This document shows, in pieces, positions 50,759-61,777 of a stretch of 64,000 nt of DNA. Source of the DNA: Halocynthiibacter namhaensis (GTDB lineage Bacteria; Pseudomonadota; Alphaproteobacteria; Rhodobacterales; Rhodobacteraceae); assembly GCF_000812685.1 (NCBI RefSeq), contig NZ_JWIF01000072.1, forward strand, positions 37,587-101,586, written 5' to 3'. The position numbers and the translations under genes are program-made. A model generated the notes under the pieces. The model saw nothing but the letters and a program-made list of their open reading frames with translations. It ran no database searches and had not been told where the DNA came from. Within the stretch, counting starts at the first letter, position 1; each line of letters starts with the position of its first letter.

Positions 50759-52270
50759 ATGAGTAATCTGGTTAAGAGCGTACTGCTCTTTCTGGCGGCA
50801 TGTATTGCAAATACAGCCTGGGCAACACCTTACACTGAAAATGTACCAGCACCAACATCACTTCCACTTCCGATGGAATACCCTGCCGCAGGCGGGGTTG
50901 TCATTGTTTTGACCGGTGCCAATGGCAATGTCTATTACCAGTTTAGCAACCCAACCGGTGCCTTTCGGGGCTTCAATTTTAACGGTGATCCGTCACAATT
51001 TGAAGGCAATCCTTTCACCGTGAATAACCCAATTGCCTTGGATTGTGGCTTTGCAAGCTGTGCGACATATTTTGGTGGGTCTCTGGCGCGTATCGATGTT
51101 CGTTTCTCCGCATATGATGGCGACACCCAGCCCGACGGTTTCGACAACAACGACATTAATCTGTTCATCAATGGTTTTGACGTTGGATCCTGGAGTGGCA
51201 TCACGACCGAGATTACCAGCACGAATGGCAACAACAGCTTGGGTTTTGCGACGGGCTTTGGCAATAACACGTTCAACACGGCTTGGTTTAATTCCACCAA
51301 CCCGGCATTGCTTGCGAATATTCTGTCAACGGGGCAGACGGTTTCGCAGGTGTTTGATGATGACCCGAACGATAACTTTTGGGATTTCCGACGCGGCAAT
51401 ACATTGGCCAATGGTGCGATTGAATCCATTGCGCCTGGGTATGAGTTGGAAAAGACAGTTGATGGCGGGGCGACAAGTTTCAGCAGTTTTGGCGAAGTTA
51501 TCACCTATAACTATGTGATCTCGAACATTGGGTCGGTGTCGATTGCGAACATCGCTGTTGACGATGACAAAATTGGCGCGGTGGCTTGTACACCTTCAAC
51601 GCTTGCACGCACACCATCCGGCGCTGCGTCGCCGAACCAAGCGGTCTGTTCTGCCGATTATACGGTTACCCAAGCGGATATTGATGCGCAGACTTTGACC
51701 AATATTGCCCAGGCCACGGGCGAGCCTGATTTCGGGGCGCTTGGCCCCTTGACCGATAGCGTTACTTTGACGGGCCCACCATTGAACCCGGTGATGACGC
51801 TTGAAAAAACGGCGTCCTCTGCGAGTTTCGCGGCGGCGGGTGAAGTGATTACCTATGACTTCACTGTGACCAATATGGGCAATACGACATTGTCGAATGT
51901 GGCGGTCACAGATCCCCGCATTCCATCCTTGTCGTGTTCAGCTGCCACGTTGCCCCCAGCCGTGGCGGGCACGAATGTGTTGAACTGTTCTGGTAACTAT
52001 ACGGTCACACAGGCGGATGTTGATAACTTCATCAATTCAGGTCAAACGCTGGACAATACAGCGACTGTAAATGCCAATGACCCCACCGGTGCGGCTGTTC
52101 CCGCGGTGACGGACACAGCGACATTAAGCGGACCGACAGCCACCCCAACCTTTACGATTACGAAAACACCGACGCCAACGACTTATACGGCGGCGGGTGA
52201 TGTCATTTCTTATGATTTCTTGATCACAAACACCGGCAATGTACATGGCCGACCCCGCCCACAGCCTTGA
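50759..52270 (+). pseudogene. DUF11-repeat secreted protein, N-terminal part
   Basis: 503 residues. Signal peptide MSNLVKSVLLFLAACIANTAWA, then a unique N-terminal beta domain (to about residue 225), then three Ig-like DUF11/conserved-repeat units. Each unit has the form ...EVITYDFTVTNMGNTTLSNV...YTVTQADVD...NTATV. The frame stops abnormally after the half-repeat ITNTGNVHGRPRPQP. The next ORF, starting at a TTG that overlaps this stop by 4 bp, continues the same kind of repeats without a signal peptide. One inserted base after GGCAATGT would read through, so this is one long gene broken here. An internal loss of most of a repeat is also visible. Confidence 0.8.
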
Positions 52271-55200
52271 CCATCCCAGCCAGCCCTGAGATTTCGATGG
52301 TGAAAACCCTCGCGTCGGGTGGGCCGACCTATGATGCGGTTGATCAGGAATTGACGTTCAACTTTGCTGTCAAAAACGAAGGCAATATTACCCTAACCGA
52401 TCCGATCATCATCACCGATGCGTTGATCACGGATGCCGGCGAAACGATCACCTGTGATCCAACACCTTTGGCCCCTGGTGCCACGCTGAATTGTGAAGGC
52501 GTATATGCTGTGACCCAGGCGGATATCGACGCGGGCAGCATCAGCAATTCGGCCACTGCAAAAAGCGACCAGGCCGCGGAAACAAGCCCAAGTGTGGTTG
52601 ACGTTCTGGCGGTTCAGGACCCGGCTTTGGCAATGACCAAAGTCGCGGATAACATGGCGGCGATTGACTTTTTTGTTGGGGCCGTTGCGCGTTATACTTA
52701 TACGGTTACCAACGCAGGCAATGTGACGATCACAGACCCTGTTATGATCACGGACAATAAGATCGACAGCGCGGATATTACCTGTCCGGTCTTCCCGCTA
52801 GCCGGGCTTGCGCCGACTGAGACCTATGTCTGTACTGCAGAATATATCGTCACCGTTGCGGATAACTCTTTGGCGGTTGTGACCAATAACGCGACGGTCA
52901 GCGATGGCAATGTTACGTCGCCTTCTGTCAGTGAAACCGTTCCAAACAGCGGCACGCCCGCTTTGGAAACGGTCAAAGCGTTGTTTGCTGTGAACGGGGA
53001 TGACAGTATCACCACCTTTGACGCGGTGGGCGATGTTCTGACCTATGAATTCACGGTGACCAATGCGGGGACTGTGTCTTTCTCAAACGATATTGTTGTC
53101 ATCGATCCAATGTTGCCCGCAAGTCCGATCACTTGCTTTGCCACGACTGCGGCCAACCCCGATGTGACAGCAGGCGAAACCGTCACCTGTCGCGGCGATT
53201 ATACGGTCACCCAGGCTGATCTTGATGCGGGCGAAGTCTTTAATGAGGCCACCGGGCGCACCACATTTGGTGCAGGCCCAACCACGGTGGAGTCCCCTGT
53301 TGGATCAGCCACGACCCTTGCGGATACGGACCCGAAGTTGGAACTGGTGAAAACCGTGGCGACATTGCCCGTCACGGCGGTTGATCAGGTGCTGACTTAC
53401 ACATTGACCACCACGAACACAGGCAACCAAACCCTGAGCAATGTGAAGGCGACCGATCCATTGCTGCCGACGCTTGTCTGCGAAGTTGCCAGCCTGGCGC
53501 CCGGCGCGAAATTAGAGTGTTCTGATGATTACATCGTCACGCAGGACAACATCGATAGTGCAACTTTGGTGAACACGGCGGATGTGACCTCTACGAACCC
53601 TCAGGGGGGTGCGGTTGAGCATCAAACAGAGCTGACGACGAATATGCCAACACCTGCGCCAAGCTTTACGCTTGTGAAAGATGCGGATGTTGATCCGTTT
53701 GGGGCGGTTGGAACAGCGGTGCTTTACACGTTTACTGCGACCAACACCGGCACGGTGACTTTGTTTGACGTTACCATCACCGATGACATTGTGGATCCAC
53801 CTTACAGCTGCATCATTGCACGTCTGGATGTGGGGACAAATGATGACAGTTGTACATTGTCGTATGAAGTCACCCAAAATGACATCGATGCAGGTGAAAT
53901 CGTTAACGTGGCGTCGGGGTCTGCGAAGGATCCATTTGACACAGTGGTTGAGACGACCGGCGGCAAGACGATCGACGGGCCCGTTCATGCACCTGCGTTT
54001 GTGGCTGTTAAAACCGCAAGCTTTGACGGCACGACGGTCGGGTCAGAAATCACATATACATTGACCATCGAGAACAACGGGAATGTGTCGCTGACGCCGC
54101 CTGTGATTGTGGACACGACCACGCGCAAAACCGGTGCTGTTGTCAGCCTTGATGCGCCATTTGCGTATCAATCCGGGGATGACGACGATGATGATGAAGT
54201 CGATGTCAGCGAGACCTGGACATACACGGCGATCTATACGCTTGGGCAAGCGGATATCAACGCGGGTGGTCTGTCGAACACGGTTGTCGCAACTGCGCAA
54301 TCACCGGATGGGACCCCTGCTTCGGATACCTCTGACGATGAGATCGTTACATATGAAATCAAAGCAACAAACATTGGCAATGTCACGCTGACGGTGCCAA
54401 CGATCACGGATGTGATCAGCCGCTTGGATGACACGGCCGCAGTGGGTGATATGACGGGGCCAACCCTGACGTCCGGCAACGCCGCGGGCATTGATCCGGG
54501 CGAAAGCTGGGTCTGGTCTTTCACCTATAAGATCACGCAGGATGATGTGGACGCGGGTGGATTGCAAAACACGGCAACGGCTGGGGGCACGGCACCAAAT
54601 GGCGACCTCGTATCGGATAAATCTGATAACGGGGACGACAGCGATGGCAACACCACGGATGACGCAACGCGGCTTGAAATCCCGCCCATGCCTGAGCTGA
54701 CCACCATCAAAGAACTGGTATCGATCGGGACCGCAGCCGGGGAAGAGGTCAAATACCTCATCACCGTTACAAACAGCGGCAACACCACCATGAGCAACAT
54801 CACGGTTGTCGACACGATGACCAACAATGATGGGACAGTTTTATCCGCCGTTGATGTGGCCGTTGCGACCGGAAACCCAAGCACGTTGCCGGTGGGCGAG
54901 GCGATAACCTATGACGTGACCTATGTGCTGACACAGGATGATATGGACAGTGGCGGGCTAAGCAATACGGCTACGGCTTCTGGTCTTGCGCCTCCGGGTG
55001 CGTCGCCTTCTGGTCCTGGGGCGCCGATCACGGATGTCTCGGACATCTCAAGCGGTGGGAATGGCAGCACGCCAACGCCTGCGGCCATTACGCAGATTGA
55101 TTCACTGGTCGCAACAAAGATCGCGAACACGCCAACACGGGTCGCGCCGAAGCAATTTGAAGTGACTTTCACCATGACGTTGGAAAACGCGGGGAACGTG

Positions 55201-56433
55201 ACACAAAAGGAACTGGTCCTAGAAGATGACCTTGCCGCCTTTATCGCGCCTGCGACATTGGTTGAGGTTTCAGCCCCTGTGGCCACGGGTTTCAGCACCG
55301 GATCAGCGAACAGCGCATATGACGGGACCAGCGATATTCTGTTGACCTCGGCGGATACGGTTCTGGCACCAGGTGACATGGGCACGGTCGAGTTGACCAT
55401 CGTCTATGATGTGACTGCGGGTCAGCCTGCGAACCAGAACGTCTTTGCTGCGAAATCTGCACGTATTGCTGCGCCAACCACGGCATTGGCCCCGGTCATC
55501 GCCATTGGTGACCCTGACATTCTGGCAATTAAGACTGTGACGCCGGATCGCGCAACTGTTGGTCAGACCGTTACTTATACAATGACGTTCACCAATAACC
55601 TGGTCTCGCGCGAAGCAAATCTGACCTTTGTGGATGCCTTGCCTGTTGGCCTGATCTACACACCTGATACCGCGACCTATAATGGTGCCGACACGCCACA
55701 ACCTGACGTCGAAGGGCGCACTTTGCTGTGGCGTGATGTCAGCCTTGATCCAACGGAAACTGTCACGTTGACCGTGCAGGCCCGTGTTGTCGATGGTGGT
55801 TTGGGTGACATTATCAACGAAGCCTATGTATTGGATTCATCCGGTGCGCGCGTGTCCAATATCGCCACGGCCACCCTGCGTTTGCCAGTTGAAGCAGTGT
55901 TTGATTGTGCGGATATCATTGGGAAGGTTTTTGACGACAAAAACATGAACGGATATCAGGATGGGGTCTTCGGCCCTGATGGTGTGGCCCAATCCACCAG
56001 CGAACCAGGTTTGGCCAATGTGCGTCTGTCAACGGTCACAGGCACTCTTATCACCACGGATGAATTTGGCCGTTTCAACGTCCCATGCGCCGAACTTCCT
56101 GGCGATATCGGCACCAATTTTACCCTGAAGCTTGATACGCGGTCTTTGCCGAGCGGCTATCAACTGACAACAGAAAACCCGCGCGTTATTCGTGTGACCG
56201 CAGGGACAATGGCGCGGATGAACTTTGGCGCAACAATTGCCACATTGGTTGATATCGACCTGACAGGCGCGGCGTTCACCCAGGGATCACCCGAGATCAC
56301 GCCCGCTTTGATCGCAGGTGTCGATCAATTGATTTCCGCCTTGCAAGAAGATCCATCCGTGACGCGTGGCGTAAAACCGGAACAGGTCGACTGCCCATTG
56401 AGCGCAGCATGTACCGGTTGCAGTAGAGAGTAG
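52267..56433 (+). pseudogene. DUF11-repeat secreted protein, C-terminal part with SdrD-B-like domain
   Basis: 1388 codons of about ten DUF11 repeats (YTVTNAGNVTITDP, YTVTQADLDAGEVFNEATG and so on). They are followed by a region ending in an SdrD-B/Cna-B-like domain (CADIIGKVFDDKNMNGYQDG, then ANVRLSTVTGTLITTDEFGRF). One junction (DTSDDEIVTYEIKATNIGNV, about 54345) lacks the start of a repeat, an in-frame deletion. The last residues (VTRGVKPEQVDC...) look out of frame; a one-base change near 56363 gives WRKTGTGRLPIERSMYRLQ, ending at 56426. The full protein would be a surface or periplasmic fibre-like protein, probably working with the beta-barrel protein encoded next. Confidence 0.8.
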
Positions 56434-56437
56434 AGTG

Positions 56438-59400
56438 ATGATGATGAAGACCCAAAAATCCGCACTTGTCGCCCTGCTGGGTGCGACGGCGCTTGTTCTT
56501 CCTGCACAGATCGCTCTGTCGGATGGGGACAGCCCGCCCCTTGTTGTTGAGGTCGATGCCGAGACCCCACCTCGGGCAAATAGGGGACCAAGCAACCCTG
56601 CTGCTGCGGCCCCGCAAGGGTTTGTCATTTCTATCAATGGCAATGCCATTGCGGGTGATGTTGGTGTGCGTGAGGAAATTCGCAGAACCGATGTGCAATT
56701 GGCCCAGGCCGATGTGCAGGTGGTCTATGATGGGTTGGGCGGTACCCCACGCCTTGATCTGCAATTGCTTGGTGGGCCGCGCATGTATGGGGCCGGGGAT
56801 AGCGTGACGGTTCAGTCGGAACTGAATTATCCTGCATATGTCGAGCGCGGTGAAATTCGTGTTGTTGATCTTGGGGCGCGCGGTGGAACACGGGTGATTG
56901 GCATTGTTCCGATTGGCCTTAACGGGCAAGCCACAATTGCCGTGCCGGATGGTGAAAATATCGCTTTGATCCACCGGGTGTACGACGAACATGGGCGTTT
57001 TGATGCAACCGCGCCGATCCCCGTCAGTCGCGCAGACAGGCGTGCTGAAACCGATGGGGTTGAGGAAGGCACGGATCAAACTGCACTGCGTCGTATCCCG
57101 GTTCACGGTGGGGCTGTGACCGTATCAGGCAGTGGCGTGCCAACGGGTGCCAGCGTCTCCGCATTGGGTGAAAACATTCGCCCTGATACATCAGGTGGTT
57201 TTGTTCTGCAGCGTATTTTGCCCGCAGGTGATTACCCGGTGAATGTGCAGGTCAACGGAGCAGGCCAGAATGTGGATCTGACCCGTGATGTGAATATCCC
57301 TAAATCGGAATGGTTCTATGTCGCCGTGGCTGATCTGACGTTTGGGCGCCGCAAAGATGGCATTTCCGGTGAAACGGACACCTATCAGGAAGGGCGTTTG
57401 TCGGCTTATCTGGATGGCCGCCTGGAAAATGGGGTAGAGATCACCGCAAGCATCGATACGGACAATGGCGATTTGAAGGACATCTTTAGTCGTCTGCAAG
57501 ATAAAGACCCTCGGCAATTGTCCCTGCGCGTGGATCCAAGCGAGCTTTACCCGACCTATGGTGACGACAGCACGTCAGTTGACAACACGCCGACCTCTGG
57601 GCGGGTCTATCTGCGCATCGAACGCGAAGGCAATTTCGTGCAGTTTGGCGATTTTGACGCTGATCTTGATGGCAACACTTTGGTAAGCAACAGCCGCGCC
57701 CTATATGGTTTGCAAGGGGCTTACGCGACGCCGGAAACCACCGGTGACGGCGAAGCCCGCGCCCGTTTCACCGCCTATGGGGCCCAGCCCGATCAACTGG
57801 CGCAGCGCGATGTGTTTTTGGGCACCGGGGGTTCTGTCTATTTTCTGGAACGTCAGGATATTCTAAGCGGCACGGCCAAAGTCTTTGCCCAAATCCGTGA
57901 TGCCGACACCGGGCGCATTATCAATACCGTTCAACTGAAAGCCGGTGTTGATTACACGATCAACCATATTCAGGGCATCGTGACGCTGACGCGCCCCTTA
58001 AGCCGTTCCGTTGACAGTGGTTTGATCATCAACAACAGCGACCCCGAACTGGTTCTGGTGGCGCAATATGAATACACGCCGACATTAACTGACATTGACG
58101 GGTTCGCCTTTGGTGGGCGGGGCGAGGTCTGGGTTTCAGATCAGCTGCGTCTTGGGGCCAATGCAATGGTCGACGAAAGCGGATCCGTGGATCACACGGC
58201 AATCGGCGTTGATGCGCTGTGGCGTTTGAATGACGACACTTATGTATCCGCAGAACTTGCCCGCACGGATGGCACAGGGTTCACCAGCACCTTCTCAAAT
58301 GACGGTGGTTTGATCGTGAATTCAGACGCGCTGGCAACGGGATCTGGCAATGCGATCAAATTGAACGGGCGCGTTGGCCTGGCGGACCTTGGCTATGACA
58401 TGGATGGGTCCATCGGGGCCTATTTTGAACATCGCACGGAAGGCTTTTCCAATCTCAATCATCAGGTTCTTGCGACAACCGGGGATGAGACCCTTTGGGG
58501 AGTCTATGCAGATATCGCGCCCAATGATGATGTGAAATATTCATTCTATGCAGACAGTTATGAAAATGATGCAGGCAAGATTGATCGCACCATCGGGGCG
58601 GAAACGCGCTTTACCCTGAACGAACATGTAAAGCTTGGGTTTGGTGTTGAGCATGTAGATCTGAACACGGCATCGGACAAAGGCCGGCGCACAGATATTG
58701 CGGCGCGCGTTGATTACGCACTTGCGGAACATGTCGATATTTACGCCTTTGGCCAACATTCGGTTGCCGTAAGTGGTTTGAAACGGGCTGATCGTTACGG
58801 TGTTGGCACGGTCTATCGTTTGGGCGACAATTGGACCGTGTCAGGTGAGATTTCGGATGGGTCCGAAGGTGCTGGTGGACGTCTTATTGGCGAATACGAT
58901 GATGGCGCAGGCAACACGACCTATCTGGGTTACGAACTGGAAGCTGGCCGCAAACTTGACGGCAATACGCTTGTTGGGCGGGATCGTGGGCGTTTCATTA
59001 TGGGCGGCAAGCGCGAGATCTCAGATGATGTCGATATCTTCTTTGAGAACGCCTATGACGCCTTCGGACGCTACCAATCTAACGCCTCAGCATTTGGGCT
59101 GACCTACACGCCAAGCGACATGTGGTCATCGACGATTGCGTTTGAGTTGGGCACGATCGACGACAAGGCGGGTAATGATTTTGAACGCACTGCAGTGTCT
59201 TTCGGTCTGCGACGCGAAACAGAGGACCTTTCCCTGTCAGGTCGGGTCGAGTATCGGCGCGATGAAGGTCTGCGGTCTGGTAAAACTCTTGATACGGAAA
59301 CCTTTGTTCTGGCGGCGAATGCCAAGTATACGATCAGCCCAGACGCGCGTTTGATCTTTGCTTTCAACGCAACCGATACCCGGACAAATGACAATGTTGC

Positions 59401-59923
59401 CCTTGATGGGGAATTTGCCGAAGTGTCACTTGGTTATGCCTATCGCCCGACGGGGAACGACCGCCTTAACGTGTTGGCGCGCTATCGGTATTTATACGAT
59501 ATGTATGGGCAGCAGGTTGATAACACTGACAAAAACGGCCCCCGCCAGCGCAGTCACGTCTTTAGCATTGATGCCAGTTATGATCTGGATGAAAGATGGA
59601 CAGTGGGCGGCAAGTTTGGATATCGGTCCTCGAATACATCGGCGAATGCAACGTCACCCTTCGAGAAAAATGACGCGATGCTGACGGCCGTGAGCATGCG
59701 CTATCATTTGGTCCACAATTGGGACATGCTGTTTGAAGTTCGCAACTTCAAAACCATCCAGGCCGGAACCTCCGAAACCGCAGCGCTTGCCGCCGCCTAT
59801 AGGCATTTTGGGTCCAACGTGAAGGTAGGGCTTGGGTATAATTTCGGAAACTTCTCGGATGATTTGACCGATTTAGTCTATGACGACAAAGGTGTGTTCC
59901 TGAACCTTGTTGCAAAGTTCTAA
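56438..59923 (+). CDS. Large outer-membrane beta-barrel protein, partner of the DUF11 protein
   Basis: About 1161 residues; GTG at 56435 or any of three ATGs (56438, 56441, 56444) could start it. Signal peptide (KSALVALLGATALVLPAQIALS), a Pro/Ala-rich linker, Ig-like domains (about residues 60-280), then long amphipathic strands rich in Tyr, Asp and Arg. Examples are YLDGRLENGVEITASIDTDN, LSLSGRVEYRRDEGLRSGK and VFSIDASYDLDERWTVGGKF. The protein ends in Phe (VFLNLVAKF), the mark of outer-membrane barrels inserted by BamA. It immediately follows the DUF11 gene, so the pair probably forms one surface system, with the barrel anchoring or exporting the repeat protein. No specific function is known to me. 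Confidence 0.85.
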   Translation: MMMKTQKSALVALLGATALVLPAQIALSDGDSPPLVVEVDAETPPRANRGPSNPAAAAPQGFVISINGNAIAGDVGVREEIRRTDVQLAQADVQVVYDGLGGTPRLDLQLLGGPRMYGAGDSVTVQSELNYPAYVERGEIRVVDLGARGGTRVIGIVPIGLNGQATIAVPDGENIALIHRVYDEHGRFDATAPIPVSRADRRAETDGVEEGTDQTALRRIPVHGGAVTVSGSGVPTGASVSALGENIRPDTSGGFVLQRILPAGDYPVNVQVNGAGQNVDLTRDVNIPKSEWFYVAVADLTFGRRKDGISGETDTYQEGRLSAYLDGRLENGVEITASIDTDNGDLKDIFSRLQDKDPRQLSLRVDPSELYPTYGDDSTSVDNTPTSGRVYLRIEREGNFVQFGDFDADLDGNTLVSNSRALYGLQGAYATPETTGDGEARARFTAYGAQPDQLAQRDVFLGTGGSVYFLERQDILSGTAKVFAQIRDADTGRIINTVQLKAGVDYTINHIQGIVTLTRPLSRSVDSGLIINNSDPELVLVAQYEYTPTLTDIDGFAFGGRGEVWVSDQLRLGANAMVDESGSVDHTAIGVDALWRLNDDTYVSAELARTDGTGFTSTFSNDGGLIVNSDALATGSGNAIKLNGRVGLADLGYDMDGSIGAYFEHRTEGFSNLNHQVLATTGDETLWGVYADIAPNDDVKYSFYADSYENDAGKIDRTIGAETRFTLNEHVKLGFGVEHVDLNTASDKGRRTDIAARVDYALAEHVDIYAFGQHSVAVSGLKRADRYGVGTVYRLGDNWTVSGEISDGSEGAGGRLIGEYDDGAGNTTYLGYELEAGRKLDGNTLVGRDRGRFIMGGKREISDDVDIFFENAYDAFGRYQSNASAFGLTYTPSDMWSSTIAFELGTIDDKAGNDFERTAVSFGLRRETEDLSLSGRVEYRRDEGLRSGKTLDTETFVLAANAKYTISPDARLIFAFNATDTRTNDNVALDGEFAEVSLGYAYRPTGNDRLNVLARYRYLYDMYGQQVDNTDKNGPRQRSHVFSIDASYDLDERWTVGGKFGYRSSNTSANATSPFEKNDAMLTAVSMRYHLVHNWDMLFEVRNFKTIQAGTSETAALAAAYRHFGSNVKVGLGYNFGNFSDDLTDLVYDDKGVFLNLVAKF

Positions 59924-60045
59924 CGCGTCACGGGTGTCATGTGAACGACATGGATCCTTTGAGGGCCGCTCATCGAAATGCTGGACGAAGCATGGCAAAG
60001 GTGACGTGATGCCACAAAAGAAACCCGCGCCCGCCTGAAGAAGAT

Positions 60046-60207
60046 GTGCCATTAATCCAACACATTACTGAACGAACGAATGTGCCACGGATTACTTACG
60101 TCCCATTTTGTGGTAAACCTAGAGCCGTTGATGTTAAAACAAGCGACAGTGTGATGAACGGGGCGTGGGACAATAGCCTGAGGCTGCCGTTCATTAAAAG
60201 AAAGTAA
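60046..60207 (+). CDS. Possible small ORF in the 59924-60295 gap
   Basis: A GTG-started 53-residue frame (VPLIQHITERTNVPRITYVP..., ending LPFIKRK) in the 372-bp space between the barrel gene and the LicD-fusion gene. It is open upstream to about 60010 without a better start. It has protein-like composition, but no ribosome site and no known relative. It may be a remnant of a longer gene. Otherwise the gap shows only a weak CATGT/ACATG hairpin after the barrel gene. Confidence 0.25.
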   Translation: MPLIQHITERTNVPRITYVPFCGKPRAVDVKTSDSVMNGAWDNSLRLPFIKRK

Positions 60208-60295
60208 TCCCGATAGCCGGGAGGGCGTCATTTGTGCCTTTACAGAGTGCTACTGCAATGCATACGCGACTGCGTAACGCTTAAGGATCAACCAA

Positions 60296-61336
60296 ATGAT
60301 CGCCATGGACCAAATCAAAGCTGAGCAGGCATTTTCTGCGCTTGTGGATTGCTTGAATGTTAGATTTCGGCACAAGTTCTTTGTGGTCGATGGAACCTTG
60401 CTTGGCATGATGCGCGAAGGGTATTTTATCAAGGGTGACAATGATATTGATTTCGCCATGTGGATTGAAGATTACGATCCCCAAATCGTTGATGACCTTA
60501 AGCAAGCCGGTTTTTCCAATCTTCAACCCTTCGGAACACCTGAGGATGGCCTTCAGTTTCAGTTAGACTATGCCGGGGTGCAGGTCGATATTCGGTTTTG
60601 TTATCGCAGGGGCGGTAAAATCCATTCCACGTCATATCGGCATGGAAAAAAACTGCTGAGTGCCAGCCCCGAATTTCAGGTCGAAGAACGTCTTTTCCTT
60701 GGAAAAAAGGTGATGATACCTTCCCCTGCGGAAGACTTTCTTGAATATGCTTACGGGCCCAAGTGGCGACAACCCGTTAAACGGTGGAAATGGCAATATA
60801 ATAGCAGAGGCTTGAAGCCGGAAGGCAGCATGTGGTGGCGTTTTTCGTACCGGATACGCCGTGCGATCTGGCTGTTGAGGACTTGGAACAATCACCAGGA
60901 ACTGGTGGCTCCGTTAGAACGGCGTGTGTATGCTGACGGCGTGTTTGACCTTTTGCACGTAAATCATGTCAAAATACTACAAGAAGCAGCGTCTTTTGGA
61001 ACGCGATTGATCGTTGGGGTGATGTCTGATGCGCTGACGGAAAGCTATAAGCGCACACCGGTGATTGGTGAAGACGAGCGGTTGGAAATGGTCAAGAATA
61101 TTAAATGCGTGGACGAAGCGTTTATTGTGCGCGATCCGCTGGAGGCTGCAACATTAGAAAAAATCATAACGCAGCGAGGCATTGAAGCCGTTGTGTATGC
61201 TGGAAACGCTACCCCTGAGTTTTATCATTTTGCTGACAGTCAGGGTATTATGCGTCGCATTCCGTACCATTCAGGAACCAGCACCAGTGATATTATAGAG
61301 CGTGTTAGTGGCCGGGCAGACGTTGAATCAACCTGA
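60296..61336 (+). CDS. LicD-family phosphotransferase fused to a choline-phosphate-type cytidylyltransferase
   Basis: 346 residues, ATG preceded by AAGGA. Residues 1-180 are a LicD/nucleotidyltransferase-like domain: FFVVDGTLLGMMREGYFIKG and DNDIDFAMW with the D-x-D metal site, then VQVDIRFCYR. Residues about 205-340 are a CTP:phosphoalcohol cytidylyltransferase: YADGVFDLLHVNHVKIL (H-x-x-H; the usual form is HxGH, here Gly is Asn), LIVGVMSDALTESYKRTP, DERLEMVKNIKCVDE, and SGTSTSDIIERV. LicD proteins move phosphocholine, or ribitol-phosphate in animal FKRP/fukutin, from a CDP donor onto glycans. The fused domain could make that donor. The protein has no signal or membrane segment. The IS-damaged region downstream may have held more glycan genes. 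Confidence 0.88.
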   Translation: MIAMDQIKAEQAFSALVDCLNVRFRHKFFVVDGTLLGMMREGYFIKGDNDIDFAMWIEDYDPQIVDDLKQAGFSNLQPFGTPEDGLQFQLDYAGVQVDIRFCYRRGGKIHSTSYRHGKKLLSASPEFQVEERLFLGKKVMIPSPAEDFLEYAYGPKWRQPVKRWKWQYNSRGLKPEGSMWWRFSYRIRRAIWLLRTWNNHQELVAPLERRVYADGVFDLLHVNHVKILQEAASFGTRLIVGVMSDALTESYKRTPVIGEDERLEMVKNIKCVDEAFIVRDPLEAATLEKIITQRGIEAVVYAGNATPEFYHFADSQGIMRRIPYHSGTSTSDIIERVSGRADVEST

Positions 61337-61471
61337 CGATAGAAGGGGCCGAATAGACGCTGAGGTTGTGCAGTGGTGCATGACACCGTATCCGGCGATT
61401 AAACTAAAATGGATACTTAGCTGAACCGGCCAATCCCATTAGAATGGAAAATTACTTTAGGATTATTTTGA

Positions 61472-61507
61472 ATGCGTGTCTTGTTAACTGGTGGCACTGG
61501 CTACATT
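61472..61507 (+). pseudogene. Truncated NAD-epimerase (GalE-like) start
   Basis: ATG followed by codons for MRVLLTGGTGYI, the N-terminal dinucleotide-binding strand and loop of GalE-type sugar epimerases. It stops matching after 12 codons, where IS3-type transposase sequence takes over. It is the remains of a sugar-nucleotide epimerase gene cut by an insertion and deletion, just downstream of the LicD fusion gene. Confidence 0.6.
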
Positions 61508-61514
61508 GAGGTGC

Positions 61515-61777
61515 CGTGCAGCGGGAAAACCAACGGACAACGCGTTCATTGAAGCATTTAGAAAGTTCCGCCAAAAAGTTCTGAACGCTCACTGGTTTTT
61601 GAGCGGTGTTGATGCGGTTGAAAAATTGGATACTTGGCCCCTCTCGGAAGATTGCTCGGCAACCGCCGGCCGGGCAATGGTAGATACTACAACGAAGAAC
61701 GGCCACACAGCGCAATCGGGAATAAATCACCGATCATGCTCATAAAATCAGATGGTGATACCAGCCCACCAATCTGA
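61515..61777 (+). mobile_element. IS3-family transposase remnant (orfB C-terminus)
   Basis: Contains GKPTDNAFIEAFRKFRQKVL and NAHWFLSGVDAVEKLDTW in one frame, then RYYNEERPHSAIGNKSPIML in another (61680-61777). This is the end of the DDE integrase domain of IS3-type (IS407-like) transposases. The frame change and missing residues between the two parts show it is decayed. The 5-prime part is absent. From 61778 to the tRNA (62006) nothing further is recognised. Confidence 0.8.

Noticed and set aside
52267..52270. Independent second gene started by TTG with translational coupling
   Set aside because: The downstream ORF continues the same repeats and has no signal peptide. A frameshifted single gene is simpler.
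53512..53988. Minus-strand ORFs across 53-57 kb (for example 158 and 269 residues)
   Set aside because: They are antisense shadows of the long DUF11 and barrel genes with unnatural composition and no motifs.
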